Shown one piece after another: positions 54,004-62,802 of a stretch of DNA of 64,000 nucleotides. Source of the DNA: Lederbergia citri (GTDB lineage Bacteria > Bacillota > Bacilli > Bacillales > Bacillaceae_C). The notes beneath the pieces were generated by a model. The model did no database searches. It was not told the DNA's origin and was given only the letters and a program-made list of their open reading frames with translations. The position numbers and the translations under genes are program-made. Where the stretch lies: contig NZ_JAGYPG010000006.1 in assembly GCF_018343625.1 (NCBI RefSeq), forward strand, positions 1 to 64,000, written 5' to 3'. How positions within the stretch are numbered: position 1 is the first letter of the stretch; each line of letters begins with the position of its first letter.

Positions 54004-54848
54004 AATATAAATACCAGATAAATACACCGTTTGAACGTCTTGCCATTCATGACGTCAATATATCTATACCGCATGGCACATTCATGGCATTAATTGGTCA
54101 TACTGGTTCCGGAAAATCGACGGTTCTCCAACATTTAAATGCTCTGTTAAGGCCAACAAAAGGCAAGGTCCAAATCGGGGATCGAGTCATTGATGCAGGG
54201 AAAAAAGAAAAAAACCTGAGACCCATTCGGCAAAAAGTAGGCATTGTTTTCCAATTTCCTGAACACCAGCTATTTGATGAAACGGTCGAAAAAGATATTT
54301 GTTTTGGTCCAATGAATTTCGGAGTTCCCGAGGAAGAAGCGAAGCGTAGGGCGAGAGAGTTAATTGTTGAAGTTGGTCTCCCAGAAGAGGTACTGCAAAA
54401 GTCTCCTTTCGATTTGTCAGGTGGCCAGATGCGCCGTGTAGCGATCGCTGGTGTGCTTGCGATGGAGCCTGAGGTACTTGTATTAGACGAGCCAACAGCA
54501 GGCTTAGATCCAAGGGGCCGCACTGAAATTATGGACATGTTTTATCGATTGCATAAACAAAAAGGCTTATCTACTATACTAGTAACGCATAGTATGGAAG
54601 ATGCTGCTAAATATGCGGACGAGATTCTCATTATGCATCGTGGACAAGTAAAAAGAACTGCAGATCCGCGTACAATTTTTTCCAATCCCGAGGAATTATT
54701 GGAACTAGGATTAGATGTTCCTGATGTTGTTAAGTTTCAATATAATCTCGAACGAAAGATGGATAGAAAAATAGGGAAGACTTGTTTAACGATTGAAGAA
54801 CTTTCCGAGGCTTTAAAGGATATGCAAGGGCGAGGTGAATCGCTATGA
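53979..54848 (+). CDS. ecfA2: EcfA2, energy-coupling factor ATPase
   Basis: A 289-residue paralogue of EcfA1. Walker A GHTGSGKSTVLQHL, Q-loop FQFPEHQLFDETV, signature LSGGQMRRVAIAG, Walker B VLVLDEPTAGLD. EcfA1 and EcfA2 form the ATPase heterodimer. Overlapping starts on both sides (25 nt with ecfA1, ATGA with ecfT) show tight coupling. Confidence 0.95.
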   Translation: MDITLQDVEYKYQINTPFERLAIHDVNISIPHGTFMALIGHTGSGKSTVLQHLNALLRPTKGKVQIGDRVIDAGKKEKNLRPIRQKVGIVFQFPEHQLFDETVEKDICFGPMNFGVPEEEAKRRARELIVEVGLPEEVLQKSPFDLSGGQMRRVAIAGVLAMEPEVLVLDEPTAGLDPRGRTEIMDMFYRLHKQKGLSTILVTHSMEDAAKYADEILIMHRGQVKRTADPRTIFSNPEELLELGLDVPDVVKFQYNLERKMDRKIGKTCLTIEELSEALKDMQGRGESL

Positions 54849-55642
54849 TGGAGAAAATGATTTTGGGCCGCTATATTCCTGGGAACTCGATTCTCCACCG
54901 CCTTGACCCACGTTCAAAGTTATTGTTCGTTTTTGGCTTTATATGTATTATTTTTCTTGCAAATAATGTTTATACGTATAGCTTACTAGTCCTATTTGTA
55001 GGATTGATCATTTTATTGGCTAATATCAATCTTAAATTTCTAATTAATGGTCTGAAGCCAGTTCTCATTCTCGTGATTTTTACGTTTTTCTTGCAAATAT
55101 TTTTCAATAAAGAAGGACCGGTTATATTTTCATTAGGTTTTATCAATATTTATGAAGAAGGTCTGCGTTTAGCAATTTTTATTTCTTTAAGGTTTACTTT
55201 ACTCGTATTTGTCACATCCTTATTAACATTAACGACAACGCCAATTACGTTGACGGATGGAATTGAAAGTCTACTGAATCCATTGAAAAAAGTAAGGTTT
55301 CCTGTTCACGAGCTAGCGTTGATGATGTCCATTTCTCTTCGCTTTATCCCGACTTTAATGGATGAAACGGATAAAATTATGAAGGCACAAATGGCTAGAG
55401 GTGTCGATTTTTCAGGCGGACCTTTCAAGGAAAGAATTAAAGCGGTTATTCCGTTGCTTATTCCTCTCTTTGTGAGTGCATTTAAGCGGGCGGAAGAATT
55501 GGCAACAGCTATGGAAGCTAGAGGATACCGCGGTGGGGAAGGTCGAACAAAATATCGACTGTTAACTTGGAGCGTGCCAGACACGGCTGCGGCCTGCATC
55601 TTGATTCTACTAACGGTATTGCTAATCTTTATAAGGTCATGA
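54845..55642 (+). CDS. ecfT: EcfT, energy-coupling factor transmembrane subunit
   Basis: A 265-residue membrane subunit with hydrophobic helices around residues 25-130 and one near the C-terminus. The two ATPase-coupling motifs are ARGVD (in KAQMARGVDFSGG) and ARGYRG (in AMEARGYRGGEG). Scaffold for the ECF transporter. Starts ATGATG at 54845/54848, overlapping ecfA2. Confidence 0.94.
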   Translation: MMEKMILGRYIPGNSILHRLDPRSKLLFVFGFICIIFLANNVYTYSLLVLFVGLIILLANINLKFLINGLKPVLILVIFTFFLQIFFNKEGPVIFSLGFINIYEEGLRLAIFISLRFTLLVFVTSLLTLTTTPITLTDGIESLLNPLKKVRFPVHELALMMSISLRFIPTLMDETDKIMKAQMARGVDFSGGPFKERIKAVIPLLIPLFVSAFKRAEELATAMEARGYRGGEGRTKYRLLTWSVPDTAAACILILLTVLLIFIRS

Positions 55643-55658
55643 TGAAGGATTGAAAAAC

Positions 55659-56396
55659 ATGAAGCGTTACAAAGGGATAGTCGCTTACGATGGATCGGGT
55701 TTTTCAGGATATCAAATTCAGCCTAATGGTAGAACAGTCCAAGAAGAGCTCGAAAAGGCACTTGGAAAAATGCATAAAGGAGCAGAGGTAAGTATCGTTG
55801 CTTCCGGTCGTACGGATGCAGGTGTCCATGCGAAAGGACAAGTCATCCATTTTGATTCGACGCTACAACTTCCTTCAGAGCGCTGGGTAAAAGCATTGAA
55901 TGGTTTGTTGCCGGGAGACATTTCGCTAATGCAAGTCGACTCTGTTTCTTCAGATTTTCACGCTCGTTTCGATGCAAGCGGTAAAACGTATAAATATGTC
56001 GTATATACAGGCTCTGTTCGCGATCCGTTTAAGCGTCATTATGCAGCTCACCATCCATATAAATTGGATATCGAGAAAGTGAAAAAAGCTTCCGAATGTT
56101 TGATTGGAACTCATGATTACACAAGCTTTTGCTCCGCGAAAACAGATATGGATAATAAAGTAAGAACCGTATCCAAGATTAGCATAGAGCAGAAAGATGA
56201 TGAGATCGTGTTTACATTTACGGGGAATGGTTTTCTGTATAATATGGTGAGGATTATGGTAGGAACAATGCTTGATGTCGGAACAGGGAAGATCGAAGTT
56301 GAAAGCATCCCGGCAATTCTCGCTGGTCGCGATCGTACTCTTGCAGGCAAAACGGCTCCCGCTGAAGGTCTGTATTTGTGGGAAGTTTATTATTAA
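55659..56396 (+). CDS. truA: TruA, tRNA pseudouridine(38-40) synthase
   Basis: A 245-residue pseudouridine synthase acting on the tRNA anticodon arm. The catalytic aspartate is in ASGRTDAGVHAKGQVIHF near residue 50; also GTHDYTSFCSAKTD and NGFLYNMVRIMVGTMLDVG. ATG 55659 follows AAGGATTG. The ecfT-truA-rplM-rpsI order is standard for Firmicutes. Confidence 0.95.
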   Translation: MKRYKGIVAYDGSGFSGYQIQPNGRTVQEELEKALGKMHKGAEVSIVASGRTDAGVHAKGQVIHFDSTLQLPSERWVKALNGLLPGDISLMQVDSVSSDFHARFDASGKTYKYVVYTGSVRDPFKRHYAAHHPYKLDIEKVKKASECLIGTHDYTSFCSAKTDMDNKVRTVSKISIEQKDDEIVFTFTGNGFLYNMVRIMVGTMLDVGTGKIEVESIPAILAGRDRTLAGKTAPAEGLYLWEVYY

Positions 56397-56422
56397 CTTT
56401 GGTTCTTTTTTTCTACAATAGT

Positions 56423-56680
56423 AGCGCGATTGAGGTACTTGAGCGGCGGTTTCAACGGCGTTAAAGGTCTTAATAGCACGATTGAGGTAATTGGCCGGGG
56501 ATTCCCACGGCGCTAAAGGTCTCAATAGCGATTTTGAGGTGCTTGGTCAGTGATTTCCACGACTTGAAAGGTCTTAATAGCGATATTGAGGTGCTTGGAT
56601 AGCAATTTCCACGAATCAAAAGGTCTCAATACCGTGATTGAGGTCCTAAGCTAACAATTTCCTAAACACAAAAGTTCTCA
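56423..56680. repeat. 52-bp tandem repeat (five units)
   Basis: The motif TTGAGGT recurs at 56430, 56482, 56534, 56586 and 56638, exactly 52 bp apart. Units read approximately AATAGCGATTTTGAGGTGCT, then TGGTCAGTGATTTCCACGAC, then TTGAAAGGTCTT. Units diverge to the right. It lies between truA and the rplM promoter. No coding function is evident because 52 is not a multiple of three. Confidence 0.88.
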
Positions 56681-56772
56681 TTCAGAGAGTTGCATGAGAA
56701 CATTAAAAAATTGCACGACATCAGAAATTATCTATTTATGACGAAACAACTTCACCTGGTGTTCAAAAATTT

Positions 56773-56895
56773 CTTGACTTTGCTTGTCAAAAACGGTATT
56801 ATATCCTATGGTATTGTTTTTAACCCCACGATAAGCCCCGGAATCTTATTGTGATTGAAATAAATACGAACTTGGAATTTTGATAAATTTGGGAG
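56773..56895 (+). promoter_or_regulatory. rplM promoter and L13 leader
   Basis: TTGACT (56773-56778), 18 bp, TATTAT (56797-56802). The short leader with ACCCCACGATAAGCCCCGGA and ATCTTATTGTG fits the Firmicute L13 leader, an r-protein autoregulatory RNA. Assignment rests on position and partial sequence. Confidence 0.65.
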
Positions 56896-56903
56896 GGTAA
56901 CAA

Positions 56904-57341
56904 ATGCGTACTACGTATATGGCTAAAGCCAGTGAAATCGAACGTAAATGGTACGTTGTAGACGCTGAAGGCAAAACTCTTGGTCGTCTTGCATCAGAAG
57001 TAGCGTCCATTTTGCGCGGCAAACATAAACCAACTTTCACGCCACATGTTGATACTGGCGATCACGTAATCCTTATTAATGCTGATAAAATCGAATTGAC
57101 TGGTAAGAAATTATCTGACAAAATCTACTACCGCCACTCAGGATTTGCTGGCGGATTGAAAACTAGAACTGCTGGAGAAATGCGTGCAAAATATCCAACA
57201 AAAATGCTTGAGCTAGCTATCAAGGGCATGCTTCCTAAAGGATCTTTAGGACGTCAAATGGGTAAAAAATTGCACGTATACGCTGGATCTGAACATCCAC
57301 ATCAAGCACAAAAACCGGAAGTATACGAGCTTCGCGGGTAA
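56904..57341 (+). CDS. rplM: Ribosomal protein L13
   Basis: A 145-residue early-assembly 50S protein. RKWYVVDAEGKTLGRLASEV and KGMLPKGSLGRQMGKKLHVY are diagnostic. GGGAGGGTAACAA precedes ATG 56904. 20 nt before rpsI. Confidence 0.97.
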   Translation: MRTTYMAKASEIERKWYVVDAEGKTLGRLASEVASILRGKHKPTFTPHVDTGDHVILINADKIELTGKKLSDKIYYRHSGFAGGLKTRTAGEMRAKYPTKMLELAIKGMLPKGSLGRQMGKKLHVYAGSEHPHQAQKPEVYELRG

Positions 57342-57361
57342 ATTAAAGGGAGGGCATTATA

Positions 57362-57754
57362 TTGGCACAAGTTCAATACTATGGTACAGGTCGCCGTAAA
57401 AGCTCTGTTGCCCGCGTACGTTTAGTACCAGGCGAAGGCCGTATCATTATTAACGATCGTGAAGTAGAAGACTATATTCCATTCGCAGCTTTACGCGAAG
57501 TTATTAAACAGCCACTTACAGCTACTGAAACAGTAGGAAACTACAACGTACTTGTTTCTGTAAAAGGCGGCGGTTATACAGGTCAAGCAGGAGCTATCCG
57601 TCACGGAATCGCTCGCGCATTGCTTGAAGCAGATCCTGAATACCGTGGAACACTTAAGCGTGCAGGTCTACTTACTCGTGACCCACGTATGAAAGAGCGT
57701 AAAAAATATGGACTTAAAGGCGCACGTCGTGCACCACAGTTCTCAAAACGTTAA
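57362..57754 (+). CDS. rpsI: Ribosomal protein S9
   Basis: A 130-residue head protein whose C-terminal tail (RRAPQFSKR) touches P-site tRNA. TTG start (MAQVQYYGTGRRKSSVARVR) after AAAGGGAGGGC. The final 22 codons including the stop (57689-57754) recur at 63077-63142, so the present 3' end may have been supplied by an integrated element while keeping the protein intact. Confidence 0.97.
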   Translation: MAQVQYYGTGRRKSSVARVRLVPGEGRIIINDREVEDYIPFAALREVIKQPLTATETVGNYNVLVSVKGGGYTGQAGAIRHGIARALLEADPEYRGTLKRAGLLTRDPRMKERKKYGLKGARRAPQFSKR

Positions 57755-57755
57755 T
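57689..57755 (+). repeat. Left direct repeat (attL-like), rpsI 3' end
   Basis: 67 bp, from ATGAAAGAGCGTAAAAAATA to the base after the rpsI stop, matching 63077-63143 except T/C at position 20. It lies in the gene itself, as expected for an element using a conserved gene 3' end as attachment site. Confidence 0.88.
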
Positions 57756-57773
57756 ATATCAATACTTCGAGGC

Positions 57774-57806
57774 TCTCAGACCATTCGGTTTGGGGGTCTT
57801 TTTTAT
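57774..57806 (+). terminator. Terminator after rpsI (left, island-side)
   Basis: CAGACC (57777-57782) with GGTCTT (57795-57800) and a T run; the stem is short, and GGCTCTCAGACC may lengthen it imperfectly. Weaker than the hairpin at 63174. Confidence 0.65.
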
Positions 57807-57814
57807 GCACGAAA

Positions 57815-58046
57815 ATAGCTTTTGACCACATTTTGTATTTTGAACAGGAAAATTGGGTAAAAGTGTTTCATGTTTCTGCATTTCTAAAATAAATTTATTT
57901 TTAATTCCTCTTGCCCATTTACCTGAAAATGATCGGTCTTCGTTAGCATTAAGAATTACTTCTTTATGCACCTTATTCGTTCCACTTTCCATACAAGTCA
58001 AGAAAGCCGTACCCATTTGTAATCCCTTCGCTCCTAAGGGTCGCAT
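57815..58046 (-). pseudogene. Nitronate monooxygenase, C-terminal remnant
   Basis: The minus-strand frame reads LGAKGLQMGTAFLTCMESGT, then KVHKEVILNANEDRSFSGKW, ARGIKNKFILEM and LLPNFPVQNT. This is the C-terminal part of the 2-nitropropane dioxygenase/nitronate monooxygenase family (GAxGVQMGTxFL, FSGKPARGIxNxF). The first three quarters are missing, and a few residues between NED and SFSGK appear lost. It begins within 10 bp of the lysR stop and runs into the island edge motif. Confidence 0.75.
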
Positions 58047-58055
58047 AAATACTAC

Positions 58056-58946
58056 TTACTCCGCTTCTTTCACTCGCTTAACCAAATCAATAAATTTTGA
58101 GGTTGCCATAGTCGGCTCATTGGCGTAAATCAAGCCATATGGCAGAGTGTATTCCGTATTAAGCGGGATTGTCACTAGATTAGTATGAATATCGGAATAT
58201 ACAGGTTGCGTAATCAAAATATACGGATTCATCTCACAAAAGGTAAAAGTATCTAACCCGAAATATGGAGAATCTATAATGCGCGTAGCAGGAAAATTAC
58301 GTTTTATCTCCCTCCGAAACCCATCAAGTTCTTTTGACACATTCTGTATAGGCATAACCAGACATTCACCGTTTAAATCATCCATTTTCAGTATATCCCG
58401 ATGGGCCAAGGGGTGCTCCTTTGCGACCGCGCAGCATATAGGTGTGCGCATGAGTTCAAGAAAATTGCATAGCCCTTTCCAACTGATGGTACAGTTTATA
58501 CCTTCCAGTATGTCAAACTTGACGCCAATATCGGAAAAATCGTTGTCCCGGGTCAGTTGCTCTGACAGTGAAGGAATTTCAAACTTCAGTTCGGGATGAA
58601 GCTCGCTAATTTTTGAGCATATGTCAGGCAGCAATCTGCATTTGAACAGCAGGGAAGTTCCAATCCGAATAGTGCTTTCAGCGGATTTTGCTAAATGCCG
58701 TGCCTTGTCTAAGGCGTTCTCAGATAGCTTGATGATGGCCTGCGCGTCTTTATAGAGAGACTTACCGGCAGGGGTAAGTTTTACTCCATGATTGGAGCGA
58801 CGAAACAATTTGAAGCCACAGCGTTCTTCTAGTAGATTTATCTGCTGAATGATGGCGGGAGCAGAAACATATAGAGACTCGGCGGCTTTTCCGAAGCTGC
58901 CGGCGTCGGCAATTCTGATGAACGTGTCAAGCTGATGGTTATACAT
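58056..58946 (-). CDS. LysR-family transcriptional regulator
   Basis: A 296-residue regulator. The N-terminal helix-turn-helix is LDTFIRIADAGSFGKAAESL, then YVSAPAIIQQINLLEERCGF (residues 5-45). The substrate-binding domain follows (about 90-290). The effector is unknown. Start 58946 (MYNHQLDTF) follows AGGAGGCC on the minus strand; a 21-residue upstream extension lacks conservation. It is divergent from the SDR/MATE genes, the typical layout for a LysR regulator and its target. Confidence 0.88.
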   Translation of the reverse strand: MYNHQLDTFIRIADAGSFGKAAESLYVSAPAIIQQINLLEERCGFKLFRRSNHGVKLTPAGKSLYKDAQAIIKLSENALDKARHLAKSAESTIRIGTSLLFKCRLLPDICSKISELHPELKFEIPSLSEQLTRDNDFSDIGVKFDILEGINCTISWKGLCNFLELMRTPICCAVAKEHPLAHRDILKMDDLNGECLVMPIQNVSKELDGFRREIKRNFPATRIIDSPYFGLDTFTFCEMNPYILITQPVYSDIHTNLVTIPLNTEYTLPYGLIYANEPTMATSKFIDLVKRVKEAE

Positions 58947-58960
58947 AGCGGCCTCCTGTG

Positions 58961-58976
58961 TTAAGTTTTTACTTAA
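58961..58976. promoter_or_regulatory. Palindromic candidate LysR operator
   Basis: TTAAGTTTTTACTTAA is a perfect 6-4-6 palindrome 14 bp upstream of lysR, in the divergent lysR-SDR spacer, with ATAATATA just beyond as a minus-strand -10 candidate. The position suits autoregulation. On the plus strand TTGTTA (59018-59023), 17 bp, GACTAT (59041-59046) is a possible SDR promoter. Confidence 0.55.
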
Positions 58977-59069
58977 TACCATGATAATATATTCGAACTT
59001 CAGCTCCAAGTGGTTTTTTGTTAGTATTTCAGTAGAAATTGACTATTCAAACTTGAGGAGGGAACTAAA

Positions 59070-59888
59070 GTGAAAACAATCGTTATAACCGGCGCGTCTT
59101 CCGGAATCGGAAAAGCGTCCGCAAAGTTTTTTGCAGCTAAAGGATGGAACGTGGCGGCAACTATGCGTCATCCTGAGAGCGAAAGAGAATTAAGTGAACT
59201 TCCAAATGTAAAATGTTACGAACTGGATGTTACCGATTCTGCCACAATAACTTCCGCTTATGACACAATCCTTGGCGATTTCGGTAAGGTGGATGCGCTG
59301 TTCAACAACGCCGGATATTGCCTGTTTGGCCCGCTCGAATTATCCGATGAAGAGCAAATCCGCAATGCTTATGACACGCTGATCATTGGTCTTACTCTTG
59401 TGACAAAGAAGTTTATCCCGCACATGAGAAAAAACCGCGATGGCGTGATTATCAGTACGTCATCTGTCGGCGGGCTGCTGACGTTACCGTTGACATCTAC
59501 ATATCATGAGGCTAAGTACGCTGTCGAAGGTCTGATGGAAGGGCTCAGTTATGAATTGTATCCGTTTAACGTTTACTGTAAATTGGTCGAGCCGGGCGGC
59601 ATTCAAACAGATTTCTGGAACCGTTCTTTGGTTATGGCAGACGGTATTGATGAAAGCGACTATGGGAAACAAGCTGCGGGCTATTTGAACCAAATGGCTC
59701 AACCTGTATCCGACAGTCGCGCAAGTGCCGACGATGTCGCAGCGGTTGTTTATGAAGCGGTAACAGATGGGGAGAAAAAGTGGCGTTATACTGTAGCTTG
59801 TGACGATTTTATCGCTTTCCGCAGGAGTATGAATGATGAAGAATGGATTGCTCATATAGGACAAATGTATTCTGGTTTCGGCGTCTAG
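59070..59888 (+). CDS. Short-chain dehydrogenase/reductase
   Basis: A 272-residue classical SDR. The Rossmann motif TGASSGIGKASAKFF lies near residue 7, NNAGYC near 90, and the active site has Ser in STSSVGG and YHEAK near 150. It is NAD(P)-dependent; substrate unknown. GAGGAGGGAAC precedes GTG/ATG (AAAGTGAAAACA, start 59070). It ends 10 nt before the MATE gene, so the pair is probably one transcript controlled by the divergent LysR. Confidence 0.88.
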   Translation: MKTIVITGASSGIGKASAKFFAAKGWNVAATMRHPESERELSELPNVKCYELDVTDSATITSAYDTILGDFGKVDALFNNAGYCLFGPLELSDEEQIRNAYDTLIIGLTLVTKKFIPHMRKNRDGVIISTSSVGGLLTLPLTSTYHEAKYAVEGLMEGLSYELYPFNVYCKLVEPGGIQTDFWNRSLVMADGIDESDYGKQAAGYLNQMAQPVSDSRASADDVAAVVYEAVTDGEKKWRYTVACDDFIAFRRSMNDEEWIAHIGQMYSGFGV

Positions 59889-59898
59889 GAGAAAGCGT

Positions 59899-61284
59899 AT
59901 GACAAAAGACATGACTACGGGCTCGCCGCTGAAACATATCATCAGCTTCGCCATACCAGTGTTCTTCGGAATGTTATTCCAACAGTTTTACAGTATAGCT
60001 GATATGATGGTTGTCAGTTGGACGCTCGGTGAGGGCGCGCTTGCCGCCGTCGGCTCTACAGGCGCCGTCTTCTTTTTAATAATTGGTTTCTGTATGGGAC
60101 TTTCCGGTGGCTTTGCAGTCCATATCGCCCAGAATTTCGGCTCCAAGAATTTTGCGGAATTGAAACGCTTTACGGGAAATATTATTTGGCTTTGCGCAGG
60201 ATTTTCGGTGGTGGTAACTGTATTGGCTGTAATTTTTTGTCGTTCTATTCTTGTTATCACAAACACCCCTGCCGATATTTTCGACATGGCTTACAACTAT
60301 ATCATCGTCATCTTCTGGGGAATCCCTGCAACATTTGCGTACAATATGCTATCGGGCATAATGCGTTCTCTCGGAGACAGCCGCTCTCCGCTCTATATTT
60401 TGATTGCATCTTCGCTCTTAAACATCGGATTGTCCTTTATGTTTATCCTAGCGTTCGGTTGGGGCACGATGGGCGCGGCGCTCGCAACAGTTATATCCGA
60501 AATTGGCTCGGTAATAGGCTGTCTCGTGCTGATAGCGAAAAGGTTTGATCTCGTGCACATTTCAAAATCCGATCTAAAACCATCATGGTCGCATATAAGG
60601 AGGCTTCTGGGCAATGGTATTCCTATGGGACTACTTATGTCGCTTACCGCAATAGGGAGCACAGTTCTCCAATCTTCAGTGAACTCCCTCGGTTCGGTGT
60701 CGGTCGCGGCTATCACCGCAGCAAGTCGTTTCGACGGTATCTGTGGATCTGTCACAGTAGCCATCGGCAACGCGGCAACTACGTTCTGCGCACAGAATAT
60801 GGGCGCGGGTAACATAGATAGGATTAAGAAGGGAGTTCGGACAGGCGTGGTAGTAGCTGTCGGGTACAGCATCGTCGCGTTCCTCATCGTTATGCTGTTT
60901 GGCAGGACGCTGGCATTGCTCTTTATTGACGCGGAGTCCACGGATTTAATTAACCTCACTTACCAGTACATGGTAACTTGTGCGGCTTTCTACTGGGCCG
61001 TAGCGCTGATACACGTTGTCCGTCTGTCGATTCAGGGATTGGGATATGGAACGATTGTAATGATTGCGGGTCTACTGGAGATGGTAGCGCGCGGCGCGGT
61101 TGGCATAGTGTTTGTGCCCATATTTGGGTTTACCGCGGCGTGTTTCGCTTCACCCGCTGCATGGGTTATAGCGGATTTGTTTATCATTCCGTCCTTCGTT
61201 ATTGCTATGCGAAGAGCCGCCAAACGTATTGCGAACGAGCGGGAGATGCAATCTGAGAATTTAGTGCTATCCGGAGAAACTTGA
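59899..61284 (+). CDS. MATE-family efflux transporter
   Basis: A 461-residue membrane protein with about 12 hydrophobic helices. MATE features are GSPLKHIISFAIPVFFGMLF at the N-terminus, FGMLFQQFYSIADMMVVSW near 25-45, and the second-half repeat NGIPMGLLMSLTAIGSTVLQ near 240. It probably exports organic cations or drugs by Na+ or H+ antiport; substrate unknown. Codons are more G+C-rich than in neighbouring core genes. AGGAGAAAGCG precedes ATG. Confidence 0.9.
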   Translation: MTKDMTTGSPLKHIISFAIPVFFGMLFQQFYSIADMMVVSWTLGEGALAAVGSTGAVFFLIIGFCMGLSGGFAVHIAQNFGSKNFAELKRFTGNIIWLCAGFSVVVTVLAVIFCRSILVITNTPADIFDMAYNYIIVIFWGIPATFAYNMLSGIMRSLGDSRSPLYILIASSLLNIGLSFMFILAFGWGTMGAALATVISEIGSVIGCLVLIAKRFDLVHISKSDLKPSWSHIRRLLGNGIPMGLLMSLTAIGSTVLQSSVNSLGSVSVAAITAASRFDGICGSVTVAIGNAATTFCAQNMGAGNIDRIKKGVRTGVVVAVGYSIVAFLIVMLFGRTLALLFIDAESTDLINLTYQYMVTCAAFYWAVALIHVVRLSIQGLGYGTIVMIAGLLEMVARGAVGIVFVPIFGFTAACFASPAAWVIADLFIIPSFVIAMRRAAKRIANEREMQSENLVLSGET

Positions 61285-61810
61285 GAGGATTATTTTCATT
61301 TAAAAATTGATTTGGCTGACTACTTTTTTCAATTGGAACATTGGAAAATCAAATACGTGGTGGACATACCATTAAAAACAAATCAAGTAAGCCAAACATC
61401 AATGGTGTGCCCAAAAATCATTGGTAAATTTGTAAAAGCGAATTTATGAATTTGGTTATTAAGTTACCCATCGGCTTTTTTAGAATTAATAGGGGTACAA
61501 GTTAAAGTAACCCGGTTTATAATTAAATACAAAGGTGTCGTCACAACCTATGATTTATATGGAGACGATTAGGCAATTATTTAAGTTAATCTTGATAACA
61601 GTGGCATGTTCGTTTGATGGATAATAAGTATATGCTGTTCTACCTCATATAATCCAATTGCAGTCTTTTCAGTGATTATGTGAATTCTTTCTTTGTGCTA
61701 TCATAACCAAAATCCTACACCCGGAGTTTTAAAGTGATAAACAATTCTGATAGTAACAAAGAGGAATTTACTGTCATGACAAAAGAACAAAATTACAGGA
61801 GGACTTACTT
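61285..61810. other. Intergenic region within island, decayed sequence
   Basis: About 526 bp, AT-rich. A short frame ending at 61571 (...GVQVKVTRFIIKYKGVVTTY...) could be a remnant of a lost gene, but I do not recognise it. A 12-codon frame (61776-61814, MTKEQNYRRTYL) with its stop overlapping the GTG start of the next gene might be a leader peptide. No transposase remains visible. Confidence 0.4.
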
Positions 61811-62578
61811 GTGAATACAAAGAAATACATAGTCGTAACTGGATCTAGTTCCGGTATTGGATATGAAACTGCAAAAGCTTTTGCTGCAAGGGGTAAAAAC
61901 TTAATAATTATCGCTCGCCGCAGAGACAGGCTCATGAAACTAAAGGAGGAAATTCTAGAGATAAATCCGGAGTCCGACGTAGTTATCCGTGAGGCAGATC
62001 TCTCTTCAAATGACGAGACGATAAAGCTTTATGAATCCCTAAAAGATTACGATATTGAGACCTGGATAAACAATGCAGGGCGCGGCAATCACGGAGACAT
62101 TACGAATCCTGAACTTCCTCGCAACCTCGATATGCTCCATTTAAATATGGATGCTGTCGCAATTCTCTCATCCTTATATATCAGGGATTATAAGGATACA
62201 GAGGGCTCCCAACTGATAAATGTATCCTCCGTCGGGGGGTATACACTCTTTCGCGGAGCCACGATGTATAGTGCAACGAAATTTTTCGTCAGTGCGCTTA
62301 CCGAAGGCATTGATCACGAGATGAAGGCGGGTGGACATAAACTGAGGGCGAAAGTACTTGCTCCTGGCGCTACCGAGACCGAATTCGAGCAAGTGGCCAA
62401 CGAGCTAGCTGAAACCGTTGATTACGATAAAAAATTCTTCCGTTACCATACGGCGGCTCAGATGGCGGGCTTTCTATTGGAACTCTATGAAGGAGACAAG
62501 ACCGTCGGTGAGTTCGATTTCGAAAGTTTCGGGATAAAATTAAGTGATGCGAAGCACCCCTATTTTAATGGTCTTTGA
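61811..62578 (+). CDS. Short-chain dehydrogenase/reductase (second)
   Basis: A 255-residue classical SDR, distinct from the one at 59070. TGSSSGIGYETAKAFAARGK near residue 9, NNAGRGNHGD near 87, catalytic Ser in INVSSVGGYTL and YSATKFFVSALTEG. Substrate unknown. GTG 61811 follows ACAGGAGGACTTACTT. It stands alone after a 526-bp gap, with its own terminator following. Confidence 0.87.
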   Translation: MNTKKYIVVTGSSSGIGYETAKAFAARGKNLIIIARRRDRLMKLKEEILEINPESDVVIREADLSSNDETIKLYESLKDYDIETWINNAGRGNHGDITNPELPRNLDMLHLNMDAVAILSSLYIRDYKDTEGSQLINVSSVGGYTLFRGATMYSATKFFVSALTEGIDHEMKAGGHKLRAKVLAPGATETEFEQVANELAETVDYDKKFFRYHTAAQMAGFLLELYEGDKTVGEFDFESFGIKLSDAKHPYFNGL

Positions 62579-62599
62579 CTATCGAATTACTGATTGACG

Positions 62600-62627
62600 A
62601 AAGGTTGCCTTAATGGCAACCTTTTAC
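62600..62627 (+). terminator. Terminator after the second SDR
   Basis: AAAGGTTGCC (62600-62609) with GGCAACCTTT (62615-62624), 5-nt loop, then T. A strong perfect stem. Confidence 0.85.
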
Positions 62628-62802
62628 CTTTAAGGTAGAAAAAAGAGAAAGTAACTAAATTATTTATTTCTTACATTTAAAAACCCGTTTGTTATTGTAT
62701 TTCTCCGTTTCTCATTATATTATCCTAATGCGGTAAAAAATCGTACATTCAAATCCCTATTATTACTAGGTTTTATCGTATATAAAAAAAGAGGTAGAAG
62801 GC

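Noticed and set aside
55950..56525. A 191-residue minus-strand frame
   Set aside because: Mostly antisense to truA and then inside the 52-bp repeat; no motif.
60393..60959. A 188-residue minus-strand frame
   Set aside because: Antisense of the MATE gene, long because of its G+C-rich codons.
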